Origin: Deltaproteobacteria bacterium
Lineage (GTDB): Bacteria; Desulfobacterota; GWC2-55-46
Direction: 5' to 3'
Assembly (NCBI GenBank): GCA_016219115.1
Contig: JACRCH010000033.1
Span: forward strand, 1-36,014
Length of the DNA: 36,014 bases
The notes under the pieces: generated by a model
Told to the model about the DNA's origin: nothing
Databases searched by the model: none
Seen by the model: the letters and a program-made list of their open reading frames with translations, nothing else
Shown here: in pieces, positions 18,711-25,859 of the stretch
Numbering within the stretch: position 1 is the stretch's first letter
Layout: every line of letters begins with the position of its first letter
Program-made: the position numbers and the translations under genes

Positions 18711-19784
18711 CTAAGCCTTCGCCACGCCGTCTTTTGTCGTGGTCTTGACCTTGTACATGGCGTTGTCCGCCATCTGTATGAGGCCGTCCTTGTCGCAGGC
18801 GTCTTCAGGGAAACAGGCCACCCCGAAGCTCCCGGTAAGGCGTACATTGATGCCGTCGTCTCTGAGGAAGGTAGCCTCTCTTATCGCCACCCTTATCTTC
18901 TCGGCTACGACGACGGCGTTCTCCTTTTGGGTCTCCGGCATCATTATTATGAATTCGTCCCCGCCGTACCGGCAGGCCATGTCCACATTGCGTATCAAGC
19001 CGATGATGAGCTGAGCCACCTCTTTAAGGAGCTGGCTGCCGCGAAGATGGCCGAAACTGTCGTTGACCTCCTTGAAGAAATCGAGGTCAAGAAAGATCAT
19101 CGATACCGGGTTCTTGAACCTCTTCGCCCTTTCGACCTCGTACTCAAGGCGGCTGTGCAGGAACCTCGAGTTGTAGAGCTTCGTGAGATCGTCGGTGATC
19201 GTCAGCTCCTGGACCCTGTTGAAGAATATCGCGTTCTCTATGGCTATAGCGGTGTAGTCCGCAAGGGTGGTGAGCACGAGGAGGTCGTCCTCGACAAAGC
19301 TCTTCTCCTCGACCTCGTTTATGAGTTCGATGACCCCGAGGCATTTGCCGCGCGTTACAAGGGGGACGCAGATGATGGACTGGGTGGTGAAGTTGGAGAC
19401 TTCGTCGGCCTTCTTCCAGAACCGCGGGTCTTTGCTTACGTCGGCGACAAGCAGCGGCCGTCTCTCCCTGGCCACCCAGCCTGCGACACCCTCGCCAAGC
19501 TTGAGCCTCAAATCCTTTATCTTCTCCGACCCGGGGCCGACGACTATCTCGAACCTGAGCTCGCGGGCCTCCTCGTTGAGAAGCAGCAGCGACCAGTTCT
19601 TCGGATGGAGAAGCTCGCGTATCTTGTCCATCACGATGTTTAGGACTTCCCTGAGGTCGAGAGATGAGGTGAGGGCCTTGCCTATTTCGTTGAATGTCGT
19701 GACCTGGAGGCGTTTCCTTTGAAGTTCCCCTGTGTCGGCTGGGTAGCAGTATTCAGAACGGTTTTGTCCTTTTACTGATTCCAT
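18711..19784 (-). CDS. GAF-GGDEF diguanylate cyclase
   Basis: Makes the second messenger c-di-GMP from two GTP. The 357-residue soluble protein has an N-terminal helix, a GAF sensor domain at about 30-190 (LHPKNWSLLLLNEEARELRFE, GEGVAGWVARERRPLLVADV, CLGVIELIN) and a GGDEF domain at about 195-350. The catalytic GGDEF is at 274-278 and the inhibitory I-site R-N-V-D at 265-268, the usual five residues before it, so product inhibition is likely. No ribosome-binding site precedes the ATG; a promoter lies immediately upstream (19791-19819), suggesting a leaderless mRNA. The GAF ligand is unknown. Confidence 0.93.
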   Translation of the reverse strand: MESVKGQNRSEYCYPADTGELQRKRLQVTTFNEIGKALTSSLDLREVLNIVMDKIRELLHPKNWSLLLLNEEARELRFEIVVGPGSEKIKDLRLKLGEGVAGWVARERRPLLVADVSKDPRFWKKADEVSNFTTQSIICVPLVTRGKCLGVIELINEVEEKSFVEDDLLVLTTLADYTAIAIENAIFFNRVQELTITDDLTKLYNSRFLHSRLEYEVERAKRFKNPVSMIFLDLDFFKEVNDSFGHLRGSQLLKEVAQLIIGLIRNVDMACRYGGDEFIIMMPETQKENAVVVAEKIRVAIREATFLRDDGINVRLTGSFGVACFPEDACDKDGLIQMADNAMYKVKTTTKDGVAKA

Positions 19785-19790
19785 GATTTG

Positions 19791-19819
19791 AATATAGCTT
19801 ATAGCGGTCTAAAAATCAA
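19791..19819 (-). promoter_or_regulatory. Sigma-70-like promoter giving a leaderless diguanylate cyclase mRNA
   Basis: On the - strand TTGATT (19819-19814) and TATATT (19796-19791) are exactly 17 bases apart. Only six bases separate the -10 box from the ATG at 19784, so transcription would start at or next to the A of the start codon. Confidence 0.65.
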
Positions 19820-19860
19820 GGCGGCTAAGCGAAGGCGGATCAGACCGTTACGAGGGTTTT

Positions 19861-20718
19861 TCAAAGCGCACTCTGCATAAGGCGCGCTACTTCGCCGGGC
19901 CTGCCGGAGCCGACCTTCTTTTTGTCTACGCTTATCAACGGCACGACCCCCCAGATGGAGTTCGTAAGGAAGGCTTCGCTGCATGAACGGAGGTCTTTCG
20001 CGCAGACCCGGGCCTCCCTGACTGAAACCCCTTTTTTTATCGCAAGCCTTATGACGGCCTTTCTCATGACCCCCGGGAGCACCCCTTCAGCCGTGTCTGA
20101 AGAGACCGGCGGGGTCAAGAGTACGCCTCCTGAGACGACAAAGATGTTCGAGGAGGTCCCCTCCCTGATGCTTGAGTCCGGCCCGATGAATATCCCCTCG
20201 ACCGCGCCAGACCTTACTGCCTCGGCCTTCCCGAGCACGCTTGGAAGGTAGTTAAGCGATTTAATGCCCGGCAGTACGGGACAGTAGCCTCTGAGAGAGA
20301 TTGCGCTTACGCCGTGAGTTCTGAGGCGTGAGATATAGTCCGTATCTATCGGCCTGGCTGCCATTATCACGGTCGGCCCGGATTTTTTCGGCAGATGCCC
20401 GTCCGGGTCTGTACCCCTTGTGACGGTGACCCTCAGGTAAGCCGTTTTCACCTGCAGCCCGTTTGCCTTGAGGAGCCTTTGGACGGCGCCGTCTTTAATA
20501 TCATGCTCCAGGGCCTTTAAAGAGCCCGCCGGAAACCCGAGAAGGCTTAACCCCTTTTTAAGCCTTGAAAGATGGTCTTTGAGGAACTCGACTTTTCCGC
20601 CCGCGGCCTTCATCGTCTCAAAGAGCCCGTCCCCGTAGTTAAGCCCCCTGTCGAATACAGAGACCGCGGCCCTGTTCTCCGGCACTATACTGCCGTTCAT
20701 ATAGACCTGTTTTTTCAT
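19861..20718 (-). CDS. pabC: Aminodeoxychorismate lyase (class IV aminotransferase fold)
   Basis: Converts 4-amino-4-deoxychorismate to p-aminobenzoate plus pyruvate for folate. From ATG at 20718 it has 285 residues: MKKQVYMNGSIVPENRAAVSVFDRGLNYGDGLFET at the start, the PLP lysine K153 in LPGIKSLNYLPS, and the phosphate-binding EGTSSNIFVV. It starts ten bases after the pabB stop. An open frame upstream lies in pabB and is not used. D-amino acid or branched-chain aminotransferase are relatives, but the pabB neighbour favours PabC. Confidence 0.88.
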   Translation of the reverse strand: MKKQVYMNGSIVPENRAAVSVFDRGLNYGDGLFETMKAAGGKVEFLKDHLSRLKKGLSLLGFPAGSLKALEHDIKDGAVQRLLKANGLQVKTAYLRVTVTRGTDPDGHLPKKSGPTVIMAARPIDTDYISRLRTHGVSAISLRGYCPVLPGIKSLNYLPSVLGKAEAVRSGAVEGIFIGPDSSIREGTSSNIFVVSGGVLLTPPVSSDTAEGVLPGVMRKAVIRLAIKKGVSVREARVCAKDLRSCSEAFLTNSIWGVVPLISVDKKKVGSGRPGEVARLMQSAL

Positions 20719-20728
20719 GTCGCCTTTC

Positions 20729-22102
20729 TTACGGCCCGCATACAGGCCCGGCGGATATTCCGAGGGAAGAGAGAAAGTCCTCCGCCTTGAGGAGCGTCTC
20801 TTTGTATTCTTCCTCCGGGACCGAGTCCGCCACAATACCGCCGCCGACATGGAGGTAGACGCATCCGTCCATGTATACCGCCGTCCTTATCGCCATGGCG
20901 ATGTCCGTATCCCCGTTAAGGCTCATCCAGCCTATGCCGCCCGTGTATACGCCGCGCGCTGAGGGCTCAAGCTCGTCTATTATCTCCATGGCTCTTATCT
21001 TCGGCGCCCCCGTGATAGACCCTCCCGGGAATACGGCCTTGAGGGCTGAGGTCGAATCGACCCCCGGGTTGAGAGTCCCCCTGACGGTGGAGATCATGTG
21101 GTGAAGGTGCCGGTATGTCTCGACCTTCTCAAAGTCAACGACCTCCACGCTCCCGGCAACCGAGATCCTGCCGAGGTCGTTTCTCTCAAGGTCTACTATC
21201 ATGACATGCTCGGCCCGCTCTTTGGCGCTCGCCTTAAGCTCTTTGATGAGCGCCAGGTCCTTCTCCATGGTGCTTCCCCTGGGCCTTGTCCCTTTGATGG
21301 GGGAGGTCTCTACCGACCGGCGGCAGACCTTCAGGAGCCTCTCCGGGGAGTTTGATATTATCTGGAAGTCCCCGAGGTCGAGATAAGAACTGAAAGGCGC
21401 CGGGTGGTTTTTATTGAGGCTTAAAAATAGCGCAAAGGGGTCTCCCTCCCACCGTATCTCAAGCCTCTGTGAGAGGTTTATCTGGTAGATGTCGCCTGAG
21501 GATATGTATCTCTGGGCACTGTTAATCATGCCGAGATACTCCTGTTTTGTCATGTTGGATGAGACACCGGAGGCCGCTTTCGGTATCTCCGGAGAAAAAT
21601 CCATTTCAGCCTTTAGCAGGTCCCTGAACCTTTTTAAACGGACTTCATCTCCGCTTACGCTTACGAGGTACCCGGTTGAATCCGCCCTGTCGTACACGAA
21701 GAGCGGGTCGTAAAGGCCCACCATAAGCTCAGGGACTGCCGGGGCCCCCGGGTCGCGCCTGTCCGTCAGTACCCTCGGCTCTATCATCCCCTTGAGGTCG
21801 TATGAGAAGTACCCGAAGGCCCCGGAGTTGAACGGGAAGGCCGACTCGGCGCTCTTGAACCGCTCAAGCGTCTTTGAGAGCGCCTCAAAAGGGTCGCTGA
21901 AGACCTCTTGCCTGCCGCTATCGGCCACTACCGTGCGGCCCCCTTCGGTCTTTATCGTAACGAAGGGGGCCGCGCTTACATACGAGAAGGACTTTTGAGC
22001 GCGCCCCTCCATCCCCCCGCCCGAGAAGATAAAGGGCCGGGGAAGCCCCCTTAAGCGTACAAAGGCGTCTTCAGGGGATAGGTCTATCTTCTCTATATGC
22101 AT
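20729..22102 (-). CDS. pabB: Aminodeoxychorismate synthase component I
   Basis: Adds ammonia to chorismate. From ATG at 22102 it has 457 residues. The chorismate-binding C-terminal domain shows PIKGTRPRG with K270 (TrpE enzymes have Ala here, so this supports PabB), DLERNDLGR at 304-312 and GGSITGAPK at 360-368. The open frame extends 25 codons further to 22177, but those codons are family B repeat sequence, and AGGA precedes the inner ATG. The glutaminase partner PabA is not in the window. Confidence 0.92.
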   Translation of the reverse strand: MHIEKIDLSPEDAFVRLRGLPRPFIFSGGGMEGRAQKSFSYVSAAPFVTIKTEGGRTVVADSGRQEVFSDPFEALSKTLERFKSAESAFPFNSGAFGYFSYDLKGMIEPRVLTDRRDPGAPAVPELMVGLYDPLFVYDRADSTGYLVSVSGDEVRLKRFRDLLKAEMDFSPEIPKAASGVSSNMTKQEYLGMINSAQRYISSGDIYQINLSQRLEIRWEGDPFALFLSLNKNHPAPFSSYLDLGDFQIISNSPERLLKVCRRSVETSPIKGTRPRGSTMEKDLALIKELKASAKERAEHVMIVDLERNDLGRISVAGSVEVVDFEKVETYRHLHHMISTVRGTLNPGVDSTSALKAVFPGGSITGAPKIRAMEIIDELEPSARGVYTGGIGWMSLNGDTDIAMAIRTAVYMDGCVYLHVGGGIVADSVPEEEYKETLLKAEDFLSSLGISAGPVCGP

Positions 22103-22140
22103 CGCGTCCTGTCTTCTTCCGTCGTATGAAAATACCTTTG

Positions 22141-22229
22141 AAGAACCCCGCCATACATAAATGGCTGGGTTCTTCACGGTAAGGTTTTATAGCTCGCCTT
22201 GACCCGCTTATAGAGTGGTAGGATTGCGG
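22141..22229 (+). repeat. Interspersed hairpin repeat, family B, copy 2
   Basis: The inverted repeat AAGAACCCCGCCAT / ATGGCTGGGTTCTT (22141-22174) is followed by cacggtaagg, tagctcgcctt and acccgcttatagagtgg, the same order as at 17231. It sits just upstream of pabB. Bases 22230-22346 that follow are AT-rich near 22310-22346 (tatagtatattttcatatt) and may hold a promoter in either direction; no gene is seen. Confidence 0.8.
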
Positions 22230-22346
22230 AAAAGCACCCATTCAGGATATATCTTTTTAAGACCGCGGTCAAGACGCTGCGGCGGAGTGGAAAAATCGGG
22301 TGAAAAAAAACGCGGATTATAGTATATTTTCATATTGAGTATTTTA

Positions 22347-22550
22347 ATCACAAAATTCCCTGTAGCTTGCTACAGGGTTTCCTTATAAAAGTTCTCCCCC
22401 ATCGAGGGGGAGGGAAGGGTGGGGGTGAAAACAGGTTTTCACCCTCCCCGCTTCCCGTTGCATCGGAAGAGCGCAACGGGATCCCAGCCCTCCCATCAAG
22501 GGAGGGGACTCAGGGAGATACCCCTGAGAAAAACTCCGGGGTGGTTCATA
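22347..22550 (+). repeat. Interspersed multi-hairpin repeat, family A, copy 2
   Basis: The best-preserved copy: the perfect CCCTGTAGC/GCTACAGGG hairpin, ttccttataaaa, the gtgaaaac/gttttcac palindrome, CCCGTTGC/GCAACGGG and the terminal hairpin CCCCTGAG/CTCCGGGG. It ends 18 bases before the ispG start, so it would form the ispG leader RNA. An open frame runs through it in phase with ispG but is a by-product of the repeat. Confidence 0.92.
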
Positions 22551-22568
22551 CGAAAGAGGCCCGTTAAA

Positions 22569-23639
22569 GTGACGAGAAGAAAGACCCGGCAGATAAAGGT
22601 CGGCCCGGTCAAGGTGGGCGGGGACGCCCCGGTGACCGTACAGTCGATGACCAACACCGACACGGCTGATGTTAAAGCTACCGTCGCCCAGATAAAGGCG
22701 CTGGAGGAGGCCGGGTGCGAGATAATAAGGGTGGCTGTCCCCGACATGGAGGCGGCCACGGCGCTGGGTTCTATCAAAAAGTCGATCTCGATACCCCTTG
22801 TCGCGGACATCCACTTCGACTGGAGGCTCGCCTTGAAGGCACTCGACGAAGGGGTCGATTGCCTGAGGCTCAACCCCGGCAACATCGGCTCGAAGGACCG
22901 GATAAAAGAGGTGGTAAAGGCCGCCGGGGACAGGGGTGTGCCGATACGGATAGGCGTGAACGCCGGCTCCCTTGAAAAAGACATACTCGCAAAGTACGGG
23001 CATCCAACGGCCGACGCCCTGGTTGAAAGCGCGCTGCGCCATATAGGGATACTTGAGGAACTGGGCTTTGCCGCCATCAAGGTCTCCTTGAAAGCCTCAA
23101 GCGTAAGGCTCACGGTAGAGAGCTACAGGAAGCTCGCCGAAAAAGTCGACTACCCTTTCCACATAGGCATAACCGAGGCAGGCACGCTCTTTTCCGGCAC
23201 GATCAAATCCTCTGTCGGGCTCGGCGTCCTTTTGGCCGACGGCATCGGGGACACGCTCAGGGTGTCTCTTACCGGAGACCCGGTCGATGAGGTGAGGGTA
23301 GGCTGGGAGATAATCAAATCACTTGACATAAGGAAGCGCGGTGTAAATATAATATCGTGCCCCACGTGCGGGAGGGTCAAGCTCGACAGCATAAGAATAG
23401 CCTCGGAAGTGGAAAAGAGGCTCTCACACCTCAAGGAGTCGGTCAATGTCGCCATCATGGGCTGCGTCGTCAACGGCCCGGGAGAGGCCGTCGAGGCCGA
23501 TGTGGGGCTGGCCGGCGGCGACGGCGTGGGCCTCATCTATGTGCGGGGCGAGGCCGTAAGGAAAGTGAAGGAAGACGAGATAGTCGAGGCTCTCTTAGAA
23601 GAGGTCGGCAGGGTCCTTGATGAGAGAAAAAGCCCATAA
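22569..23639 (+). CDS. ispG: 4-hydroxy-3-methylbut-2-en-1-yl diphosphate synthase
   Basis: Iron-sulfur enzyme of the MEP isoprenoid pathway that reduces MEcPP to HMBPP. The GTG start at 22569, nine bases after GAGG, gives 356 residues beginning VTRRKTRQIKVGPVKVGG. The [4Fe-4S] ligands are C264, C267 (CPTCGR) and C299, with E306 in MGCVVNGPGE. The N-terminal TIM-barrel (QSMTNTDTADV, RVAVPDMEAA, VADIHFDWRLAL, RLNPGNIG) is complete. This is the short bacterial form without the plant-type insert. The family A repeat just upstream may affect expression. Confidence 0.95.
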   Translation: MTRRKTRQIKVGPVKVGGDAPVTVQSMTNTDTADVKATVAQIKALEEAGCEIIRVAVPDMEAATALGSIKKSISIPLVADIHFDWRLALKALDEGVDCLRLNPGNIGSKDRIKEVVKAAGDRGVPIRIGVNAGSLEKDILAKYGHPTADALVESALRHIGILEELGFAAIKVSLKASSVRLTVESYRKLAEKVDYPFHIGITEAGTLFSGTIKSSVGLGVLLADGIGDTLRVSLTGDPVDEVRVGWEIIKSLDIRKRGVNIISCPTCGRVKLDSIRIASEVEKRLSHLKESVNVAIMGCVVNGPGEAVEADVGLAGGDGVGLIYVRGEAVRKVKEDEIVEALLEEVGRVLDERKSP

Positions 23640-23739
23640 GATTGTGGCGTCAAGGGGCCGGATAAGGTTATAATAAAGACCGCGTGACGCCCGCCGCGGC
23701 GGCTTTCGGGCGGGCCAATAAAAAAGGGGTTGTTAAAAG

Positions 23740-24114
23740 ATGGGGCTTTTGTCGAAACTGAATATCTTCGCCAGAACCGATGATCCCGGCGCCATGGTAA
23801 CCGTGGATGATCTCAAGGCGATGATGGATAAGCATGAGGACATCACCATAGTCGATGTGAGGAACACCGCCAGGTTCGGGTGCGAGCATATCGCCGGGTC
23901 CGTCAACATCCCTCTTAAGCTCATCAGGAAGCACGACGATGTCTTGATAGGAGTGCTCGACCACGGAAACAAGCTCGTCGTCTGCTGCGAGGACGGCGAT
24001 CAGTGCTGGGCGGCAAGGGATATCATCATGTCGCGCGGGGCGAAAATAGTAGTGTGCCTCAAGGGCGGGATGAAGGAGTGGGTAAGGTCCGGAGGGATGC
24101 TGATAGCCGATTAG
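23740..24114 (+). CDS. Single-domain rhodanese-like protein
   Basis: Rhodaneses carry sulfane sulfur on a cysteine. The 124 residues show IVDVRNTARFGCEHIAGSVNIPL (the VRxxxEFxxGHIxGAxNIP motif) and KGGMKEW at the end. The active loop starting at C83 reads CEDGDQC instead of the common CxxGxRS, so the substrate may differ from thiosulfate. No signal peptide, so cytoplasmic. The gene has no ribosome-binding site of great strength but a purine run AAAAAAGGGG at 23721-23730. A broken relative lies 170 nt downstream. Confidence 0.85.
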   Translation: MGLLSKLNIFARTDDPGAMVTVDDLKAMMDKHEDITIVDVRNTARFGCEHIAGSVNIPLKLIRKHDDVLIGVLDHGNKLVVCCEDGDQCWAARDIIMSRGAKIVVCLKGGMKEWVRSGGMLIAD

Positions 24115-24164
24115 GCGGCGTTAAACATACCGGCCCCGAGGAGGTCGCGGCCGTCTTCATCGAT

Positions 24165-24193
24165 GTGTTCTCCACAGGCGTGGGGATGAACCG
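24165..24193 (+). CRISPR. Solitary type I-E-like CRISPR repeat
   Basis: Exactly 29 nt, beginning GTGTTCTCC and ending GTGGGGATGAACCG, with the internal stem CTCCAC-AGGC-GTGGGG (one G-U pair). This is the length, ends and central palindrome of type I-E repeats (E. coli form GAGTTCCCC...GGGATAAACCG). No second copy was found within 100 nt on either side and no cas gene is in the window. A terminator stem starts 27 nt after it. It may be an array remnant or a small crRNA-like RNA. The flanking 24115-24164 shows no gene. Confidence 0.6.
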
Positions 24194-24220
24194 TAAGAGG
24201 ACGGCAGAAGCACATATAAA

Positions 24221-24247
24221 CCCCTCTTTCGGGAGGGGGATTTTTTT
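24221..24247 (+). terminator. Intrinsic terminator after the solitary CRISPR-like repeat
   Basis: CCCCTC (24221-24226) pairs with GAGGGG (24233-24238), followed by seven T (24241-24247). It would end transcripts coming from the rhodanese gene and through the CRISPR-like repeat. A second hairpin ATCCGC/GCGGAT follows at 24248-24270. Confidence 0.75.
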
Positions 24248-24287
24248 ATCCGCTCTTTGTGAAGGCGGATTTGTTTTGGAGAGTGTT

Positions 24288-24725
24288 ATGAAAGGCGTCT
24301 GCTCATTTTTTTCCGGTATCTTCGGACAGGATCACCGCCGATGAGCGCATGTCCGGGTAGACGGCAAAGAGAAGGTCACCGTAATAGACGTAAGGACTCC
24401 GGCGGAGTTCCATGGCGGTCATATCACCGGGAGCGTTTCGATACCCCTTAACACCCTTGATAACGCCAGGGTGGCGGCCAAAGGCAGGATAGTCGTCTGC
24501 TGCGCTTCGGGCATGAGGAGCGCCAGCGGCAGAGAGCTGCTGACCGCAAAGGGTTTTAATATTTCCTTCGGGTTGAATTAAGCGCGGCTTGCCGCGTATA
24601 TAAAAACAGATTCCCCTTTGGGTACCCCGCTATCAATGCTTGCGGGGTGGCTCATGGATGTCGTGGACCTCAAGGGCGGCTTGAAGGCATGGGCAAACTC
24701 CGGGGGCAGAATAGTCAAAGGATAG
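24288..24725 (+). pseudogene. Rhodanese pseudogene, frame-damaged and interrupted
   Basis: From 24351 the frame reads VRVDGKEKVTVIDVRTPAEF, then the HITGS and SIPL motifs and an intact active loop C-A-S-G-M-R-S, ending KGFN; after 99 foreign bases it resumes VVDLKGGLKAWANSGG. In the same frame the ATG at 24288 (MKGVCSFFSGIFGQ) meets TGA at 24342, while ITADE lies in another frame at 24331, so the start is also damaged. The stop at 24579 comes from the insert. It is a decayed paralogue of the gene at 23740, which has a less usual active loop. Confidence 0.85.
24561..24659 (+). repeat. 99-bp hairpin insertion inside the rhodanese pseudogene
   Basis: Between the codons for KGFN and VVDLKGG lie about 99 bases with two hairpins, CGCGGC-TT-GCCGCG followed by tatataaaaa, and ACCCCGC/GCGGGGT. 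The plan (a hairpin with TT loop, an A-rich stretch, then a second hairpin) resembles the start of the family A repeat, and the ACCCCGC arm recalls family B, but sequence identity is low. Boundaries are set by continuity of the rhodanese frame, so they are good to a few bases. Confidence 0.6.
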
Positions 24726-24744
24726 AGGAGGCAGGCAAAGAGAT

Positions 24745-25281
24745 ATGTCGAGCGATAAGCAGTCAAACTGGACCACATTTGTCGCGCTCTCGACGGCGGC
24801 GATGGCCGTCCTGGCGGCGATCACGACCCTGTATGTCGGGAAGTATTCGTCTCGCACGGTGCTCTCCCAGATGCAGGAGAGCGACCAGTGGGCCTTCTAT
24901 CAGGCCAAGTCGATAAAGTCGCACAGCTACGAGCTGCAGAAAGAGCTCGTAGAGCTTGAGTTCCTGGGCCAGAAGGGAAGGCTCCCGAAGGATATGGCCG
25001 AGAAGTTCCGGAAGACGGCCGAGAACTACGGGCAGAAAATCTTGCGCTACGACTCCGAGAAGAAGGAGATAAAGGCGAAGGCCGAGGAGCTCGACAGGCA
25101 AAAGCAGCTCTCGCAGGCGCACGGCGCGAACTTCGGCTACGCCCTTATATTCCTGCAGATAGCCATAATGCTCTCATCGATCGCGGCTATCACGAAGAAA
25201 AAGCCCCTCTGGTACTTCGGGCTTCTGACAGCCTCGGCCGGGGGATTTTTCTTCTTCGACGGGCTCTATCTCTTTTTTTGA
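24745..25281 (+). CDS. DUF4337-like membrane protein
   Basis: Function unknown. The 178 residues have a membrane segment at about 10-31, then the sequence SDQWAFYQAKSIK typical of the DUF4337 family, a charged helical region (85-125, probably coiled coil), and two more membrane segments at about 130-150 and 154-176. Both ends are likely on the same or opposite faces depending on the hairpin. It starts 19 nt after the rhodanese pseudogene and is followed nine bases later by the HIT gene, so the two are probably co-transcribed. Confidence 0.8.
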   Translation: MSSDKQSNWTTFVALSTAAMAVLAAITTLYVGKYSSRTVLSQMQESDQWAFYQAKSIKSHSYELQKELVELEFLGQKGRLPKDMAEKFRKTAENYGQKILRYDSEKKEIKAKAEELDRQKQLSQAHGANFGYALIFLQIAIMLSSIAAITKKKPLWYFGLLTASAGGFFFFDGLYLFF

Positions 25282-25290
25282 GGATATGTG

Positions 25291-25710
25291 ATGTTCACTC
25301 TCCATCAAAGGCTTGAAGGCGATACCGTCGAGGTCGCGGACCTGCGGGTGAGCGTTGTCAGGCTGATGAGGGACAGGACGCTCCCGTGGCTGATACTCGT
25401 TCCCAAAAGGGAAGGGGTAAGGGAGGTGTACGACCTCTCTAAAGACGACAGGGCCGTCCTGATGGAAGAGATGACGCTGGCTTCAAGGGTGATAGACGCG
25501 CTTTACGGGCCTGACAAGATAAATATCGGCGCGCTCGGCAACCGTGTCCCTCAGCTCCACGTGCATGTGATCGGGAGGTTTGAAACAGACAGGGCGTGGC
25601 CCGGCCCGGTATGGGGAAAGGACGGGTCAGAGCCTTATACCGAAGATGAGCTTTGTAAGGCCGTACACGAGCTTAAAGAGGCGTTTAAAAGGATTTCGTC
25701 CGGCGCGTAG
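25291..25710 (+). CDS. HIT-domain nucleotide hydrolase or transferase
   Basis: The 139 residues carry VPQLHVHVIGRF, the histidine-triad motif with Gln (Q88) in place of the first His; the nucleophilic middle His (H90) and the third (H92) are kept. Such Q-x-H-x-H proteins form a known HIT subgroup of diadenosine-polyphosphate or nucleotidyl hydrolases. ATG at 25291 follows GAGG at 25280-25283; a GTG one codon earlier is possible. The true substrate is unknown. Confidence 0.85.
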   Translation: MFTLHQRLEGDTVEVADLRVSVVRLMRDRTLPWLILVPKREGVREVYDLSKDDRAVLMEEMTLASRVIDALYGPDKINIGALGNRVPQLHVHVIGRFETDRAWPGPVWGKDGSEPYTEDELCKAVHELKEAFKRISSGA

Positions 25711-25859
25711 CTTTTGAAAGACCCCGTCCTTAACATCCTGATAGATAATGTCGCCTTTGTTTAAAAAAAACAGTTTTAAAAACTCCCAGCATCAAGTAGA
25801 ATATAAAGTTACGCGGGAGTTAAAATAACAGCGAAAAGGAGCCTCAGGGTCAGGAAAAG

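Noticed and set aside
23686-23716. Hairpin GCCCGCC/GGCGGGC after ispG as a terminator
   Set aside because: It is followed by an A-run, not a T-run, on the + strand, and on the - strand the T-run comes before the stem, so it fits no intrinsic terminator.
24120-24290. A CRISPR array around the 29-nt I-E-like repeat
   Set aside because: I looked for a second repeat at about 61-nt spacing on both sides and found none, so only a solitary repeat is reported.
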